The translations under genes and the position numbers were made by a program. The notes beneath the pieces were generated by a model. The model did not search any database and was not told the origin of the DNA. It saw only the letters and a list, made by a program, of their open reading frames with translations. Positions 6,167 through 9,176 of a stretch of 9,176 bases of DNA are shown piece after piece. Every line of letters begins with the position of its first letter. The first letter of the stretch is position 1. This DNA is from CAYPOY01 sp964412395 (GTDB taxonomy: Bacteria > Chloroflexota > Anaerolineae > B4-G1): assembly GCA_964412395.1 (NCBI GenBank), contig CAYPOY010000211.1, forward strand, positions 1 to 9,176. Direction: 5' to 3'.

Positions 6167-9072
6167 CCCGTCCCCGGTTATTGATCGAAGAGTGGTTGCC
6201 CGCGCAGGCTATTGGTGTGGAGTGTATGAGGGAAGAAGGCAACCCAATTGCGAAGCCACCGACAAAGTATTTGCACGTCTGGTGGGCACGACGACCGCTG
6301 GTCGTCTCGCGAGCAGCGGTATTGGCGTCTCTGCTGCCTGCCGACTTTGATCGCAGGTGCTTTGAGCGGTTGTTGGGCTTTTATGCTGCATCGTCACAGA
6401 TAGTGGAGAACGGGCATCTTGTGGAGTTGGCCCGGGCAAGTGGTTTCCGCATTGACAATCCTCATGGTCCACGTGCGTTCGGCGCATCTATACGAGAGGC
6501 CGATCTGCAAAAAGCGCACGGTGCGATGAGAGAAGTTTGGAGCGAGGTTCCCACGGTTATTGATCCAATGGCGGGCGGCGGTTCGATTCCGCTGGAAGCC
6601 GCACGCCTTGGCTTGAAAGTCCTGGCGAACGAATACAACCCGGTTGCTTGCTCTATCCTAGAAGCGACGGTGGACTATCCATTCCGCTTCGGCGCAGTGT
6701 TGGCGGAGAAGGCGCACAAGTGGGGCAAAGTGTGGCGGGAGCGATTCAACGAGCGAATGAAGCCGTTCTATGACGTAAAGGGCATTGTTCCAGCCTATTC
6801 CTACATCTTCGCCCGCACCGTGCCGTGTCCAGACACGGGACATCCAACACCACTGATCCCCAATTGGTATCTGCTCAAGCCCAAGGGTGGAGCGCACATT
6901 GTCGCTGCGCCCGTTGTCTTAGACCAGAAAAATGGCCAGTGGACAATTCGCGTCCGTGAGATCGGCAAGGGTGCGGGTCAACTACGCCAGCCGCCTCAGC
7001 CCACCTACGGGCGCGGCAAGGGCGTGTCTCTCTTCACCCAAGCTGTCATCCCCGCCGACTATATCAAGGCCATGGCCCAGCAAGGCAAGATGGGCAGTGT
7101 GCTTTATGCCATCGCTACCAAAGCGACCAGAAAGTTGGAGTTCCGCCCGCCCGATCCAATAGACTTGAAAGTGTTGGAGGCTGCCGAAAGGGAACTCCAA
7201 CGGCTGCGGCCTCAATGGGAGCGCGAAGGCATCATTCCGGTAGAGGAATACCCAGAGGCTAGTAGCGATGAGCGGCCTCGCCTCTACGGTATGCCGCGCT
7301 GGGCAGACCTATTTTCGCCCCGGCAACTGCTTGCGCTCGGTGTGCTGGTCGAAGAACTGCGTCTTCTGCGTCCTGAGATCTTGCAAGTCGAAGGCGAAGA
7401 GATGGGCGAGGCGGTTGAACATGTGCTGGCGTTCGCGCTTGATAAGTTCGCAGACCGTAACGCCATAATGACGCGCTGGGTCCCTTCAACCGGTCGCGTT
7501 GCGAACACCTTTGACCGTCATGACTTTGCTTTCAAGCCAGCTTATGCAGAGATGGCTGCCTGTGTGGCAGGTGCAGGATTGGAGTGGGCGATTGGCAACG
7601 TTGCAAAAGCAATCAGGCAGCTTGGCGAACTGACGGCACACCGCAGAAACGATACAGTGAATATCCCATTCACACAAGGAAGTTCTACGAATCTGCTCCA
7701 CTTAGACGACCAGAGCGTGATGGCTGTCGTCATAGATCCACCCTATGCGGACAATGTGCAATATTCTGAGTTAGCCGACTTCTTCTACGTCTGGCTCAAG
7801 CGCACGCAAGGGCACCGGCGACCGGAATGGTTCAGCACCTACCTCTGCGACCACGACGAAGAAGCAGTCGTCAATATCAGCCGCCACCGCGAAGACGGCA
7901 AACGGACGGCTGGTGAAGCGCGTAAGGAGGCGCAGGCGTTTTACCAGCGATTGATGGCCGAGTCCTTTGATGAAGCGCATCGGATCCTGCGCGACGAGGG
8001 CGTGCTGACGGTGATGTTCACCCACAAGCAGCAAAGCGCATGGGCGGCGCTGTTCGAGTCGCTCATTGCGGCGGGATTTACCATCACCGCGACCTGGCCC
8101 GTCCAGACCGAGAGCCAGCATAGCTTGCACCAGGCGAAGAAGAACGCAGCCCAGAGCACGGTACTGCTCGTGGCACGCAAGCGTGAGCCTGGTGCAGGGC
8201 GTGCCTACTTCGACGCCGCAATGCAGACCGAGATCCGCCAGGTGGCCCAGGCCACCGCCGCGCGGCTGCGCGATGAAGGGCTGAACGCCGTGGACCAGTT
8301 GGTGGGCGCCTTCGGCCCGGCGATGGAGGTCTTTAGCCGCTACGACGAGGTGCGCACCGATACCGGCGATCCCGTCTCCGTGGACGAGGCCATCCAGACG
8401 GCGGCCGATGCCGTGGCCGACTGGCGCGTGGAACAGTTGGCCCAGCGCGGCCTCGCCGGCGTGGACGACGAAAGCCGCTTTGTCCTCCTCTGCTGGGACG
8501 TCCTCGGCGCATCCACCTTCCGCTTCAACGAGGCCATGATGTTGGGGCGGTCAGTGGGGATGGACGTCAACAGCCTGATTGCTGTGGGCCTGGTTACCAG
8601 GAGCGGCGCCAACGTTAACCTGTTGCCCGCCAAAGACAGGCGGCGCGAACGCTCCGTACAGAACGTTGCCGAGCAGACATCATTTCTCGAAAGCCAGCGC
8701 CGTGGGCGGCGGCGCGGCAAGCGCAAGATCCACCCCAACGACGAATACTTTGCCAGCGCGATAGACATGTGCCACGCCCTCGCCCTGCGCTACGCGGAAG
8801 CAGGCGGCGGGCAGGCGGGCATCGGCGCGGCGCGGGGTATGGCTCTGCAACAAGGCTGGAACGCCGAAGGTCCCTGCGCCCGGTTGACGGAGGCGCTGGT
8901 CAAGGCCGCGCCACCGGCCGTTCGCTTCCCCGGCAAGGGCAAGAAAACCGCCGCAGACGACTTTCCCGAATTCCGCGCCTGGCACACCGTGCTCAAGCCC
9001 CTGTTTGGCATCAAGCCGCCGGAGTGGGAAGAGCCCGTCCCCGCCCAGCCAACGTTGCCGTTGATGGAGTAA
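6163..9072 (+). CDS. DUF1156 family DNA methyltransferase, full length
   Basis: This 969-residue protein is a putative AdoMet-dependent amino-methyltransferase acting on DNA adenine N6 or cytosine N4. The DUF1156 signature WWARRPL is at 40-46. AdoMet-binding motif I, DPMAGGGSIPLEAARLG, begins at 134. The catalytic DPPY lies at 525-528, followed by YSELADFFYVWLKR. The long region between the two motifs may hold target recognition. CPDTGH at 222-227 lies where I recall many relatives having a Cys-rich, zinc-binding-like segment, largely lost here. The basic C-terminal stretch RRGRRRGKRK (about 847-856) may contact DNA. The ATG overlaps the previous stop (ATGA), with GGAGG at 6151-6155. GC is about 48-60% in hand-counted samples before 7800 and 65-68% after, suggesting a mosaic gene. 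It probably marks host DNA and partners the DUF499 ATPase. The modified site cannot be read from the sequence. Confidence 0.92.
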   Translation: MTRPRLLIEEWLPAQAIGVECMREEGNPIAKPPTKYLHVWWARRPLVVSRAAVLASLLPADFDRRCFERLLGFYAASSQIVENGHLVELARASGFRIDNPHGPRAFGASIREADLQKAHGAMREVWSEVPTVIDPMAGGGSIPLEAARLGLKVLANEYNPVACSILEATVDYPFRFGAVLAEKAHKWGKVWRERFNERMKPFYDVKGIVPAYSYIFARTVPCPDTGHPTPLIPNWYLLKPKGGAHIVAAPVVLDQKNGQWTIRVREIGKGAGQLRQPPQPTYGRGKGVSLFTQAVIPADYIKAMAQQGKMGSVLYAIATKATRKLEFRPPDPIDLKVLEAAERELQRLRPQWEREGIIPVEEYPEASSDERPRLYGMPRWADLFSPRQLLALGVLVEELRLLRPEILQVEGEEMGEAVEHVLAFALDKFADRNAIMTRWVPSTGRVANTFDRHDFAFKPAYAEMAACVAGAGLEWAIGNVAKAIRQLGELTAHRRNDTVNIPFTQGSSTNLLHLDDQSVMAVVIDPPYADNVQYSELADFFYVWLKRTQGHRRPEWFSTYLCDHDEEAVVNISRHREDGKRTAGEARKEAQAFYQRLMAESFDEAHRILRDEGVLTVMFTHKQQSAWAALFESLIAAGFTITATWPVQTESQHSLHQAKKNAAQSTVLLVARKREPGAGRAYFDAAMQTEIRQVAQATAARLRDEGLNAVDQLVGAFGPAMEVFSRYDEVRTDTGDPVSVDEAIQTAADAVADWRVEQLAQRGLAGVDDESRFVLLCWDVLGASTFRFNEAMMLGRSVGMDVNSLIAVGLVTRSGANVNLLPAKDRRRERSVQNVAEQTSFLESQRRGRRRGKRKIHPNDEYFASAIDMCHALALRYAEAGGGQAGIGAARGMALQQGWNAEGPCARLTEALVKAAPPAVRFPGKGKKTAADDFPEFRAWHTVLKPLFGIKPPEWEEPVPAQPTLPLME

Positions 9073-9079
9073 CGACTAC

Positions 9080-9108
9080 ACCTGTCAGGTTTCCAAAACC
9101 TGACAGGT
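9080..9108. repeat. Perfect 13-bp inverted repeat after the methyltransferase
   Basis: The arms ACCTGTCAGGTTT (9080-9092) and AAACCTGACAGGT (9096-9108) pair perfectly with a 3-nt loop, 8 nt after the methyltransferase stop. The transcript would form a strong hairpin, but no T-run follows, so it is not a classic intrinsic terminator. It may reduce readthrough or stabilise the 3' end. I recall similar CCTGTCAGGTTT palindromes as dispersed repeats in Chloroflexota and related genomes. Confidence 0.85.
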
Positions 9109-9155
9109 CTCTAGTACCTTACCAATCAAATTCTTGCACAGGAAGCAAGGATTTC

Positions 9156-9176
9156 ATGCTTGAGCTTGAGCATACG
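9156..9176 (+). CDS. Possible start of a downstream gene, cut by window end
   Basis: An ATG at 9156 is preceded by AAGG (9147-9150) at 5 nt spacing and stays open for the seven codons available (MLELEHT). In comparable loci a helicase gene often accompanies the DUF499/DUF1156 pair, and several of those helicases begin with a similar short acidic stretch, but seven codons cannot identify a family. Composition is more AT-rich than the operon. This is a weak call. Confidence 0.2.

Noticed and set aside
9150..9176. Short inverted repeat ATGCT...AGCAT near the window end
   Set aside because: Five-base arms are expected by chance.

Overview
The window looks like an accessory, defence-island type stretch of a GC-rich bacterium, most plausibly a Chloroflexota lineage. 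The reasons are high GC3 in most genes, GTG and TTG starts, degraded gene copies, and palindromic repeats of a type I associate with Chloroflexota and filamentous cyanobacteria. No rRNA, tRNA or housekeeping gene is visible, so the taxonomic call is an inference.

Layout. Positions 1-1468 are a graveyard of three broken genes: the C-terminal part of a TOPRIM (OLD-like) nuclease with two frameshifts, a retropepsin-like aspartyl protease whose catalytic middle has been deleted, and the N-terminal quarter of a DUF1156-type DNA methyltransferase carrying an in-frame TGA where Trp is expected. Positions 1469-1786 hold an unidentified open stretch, a promoter-like site and a GC-rich hairpin. Positions 1787-2455 hold an intact gene of unknown function with clearly lower GC than its surroundings. 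From 2560 to 9072 runs a tight, apparently intact three-gene operon: a DUF499 P-loop ATPase, a small protein with a conserved-looking C-terminal half, and a full-length DUF1156 DNA methyltransferase. The last 104 bases hold a perfect 13-bp inverted repeat and perhaps the first codons of another gene.

Working together. DUF499 ATPases and DUF1156 methyltransferases recur as neighbours in bacterial and archaeal defence islands, often with a SNF2/DEAD-type helicase (for example helicase-methylase-ATPase loci). The operon is therefore best read as the core of a methylation-linked anti-phage or anti-plasmid system. The helicase and any nuclease are not in this window and may lie just downstream. 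The small middle protein is the least described part.

Unusual details: 12-bp tandem repeats carrying GTG start codons at the first operon junction, a 14-bp-arm palindrome inserted in frame inside the small gene, a GC step within the methyltransferase gene near its DPPY motif, and a decayed second DUF1156 gene of a different subtype upstream.
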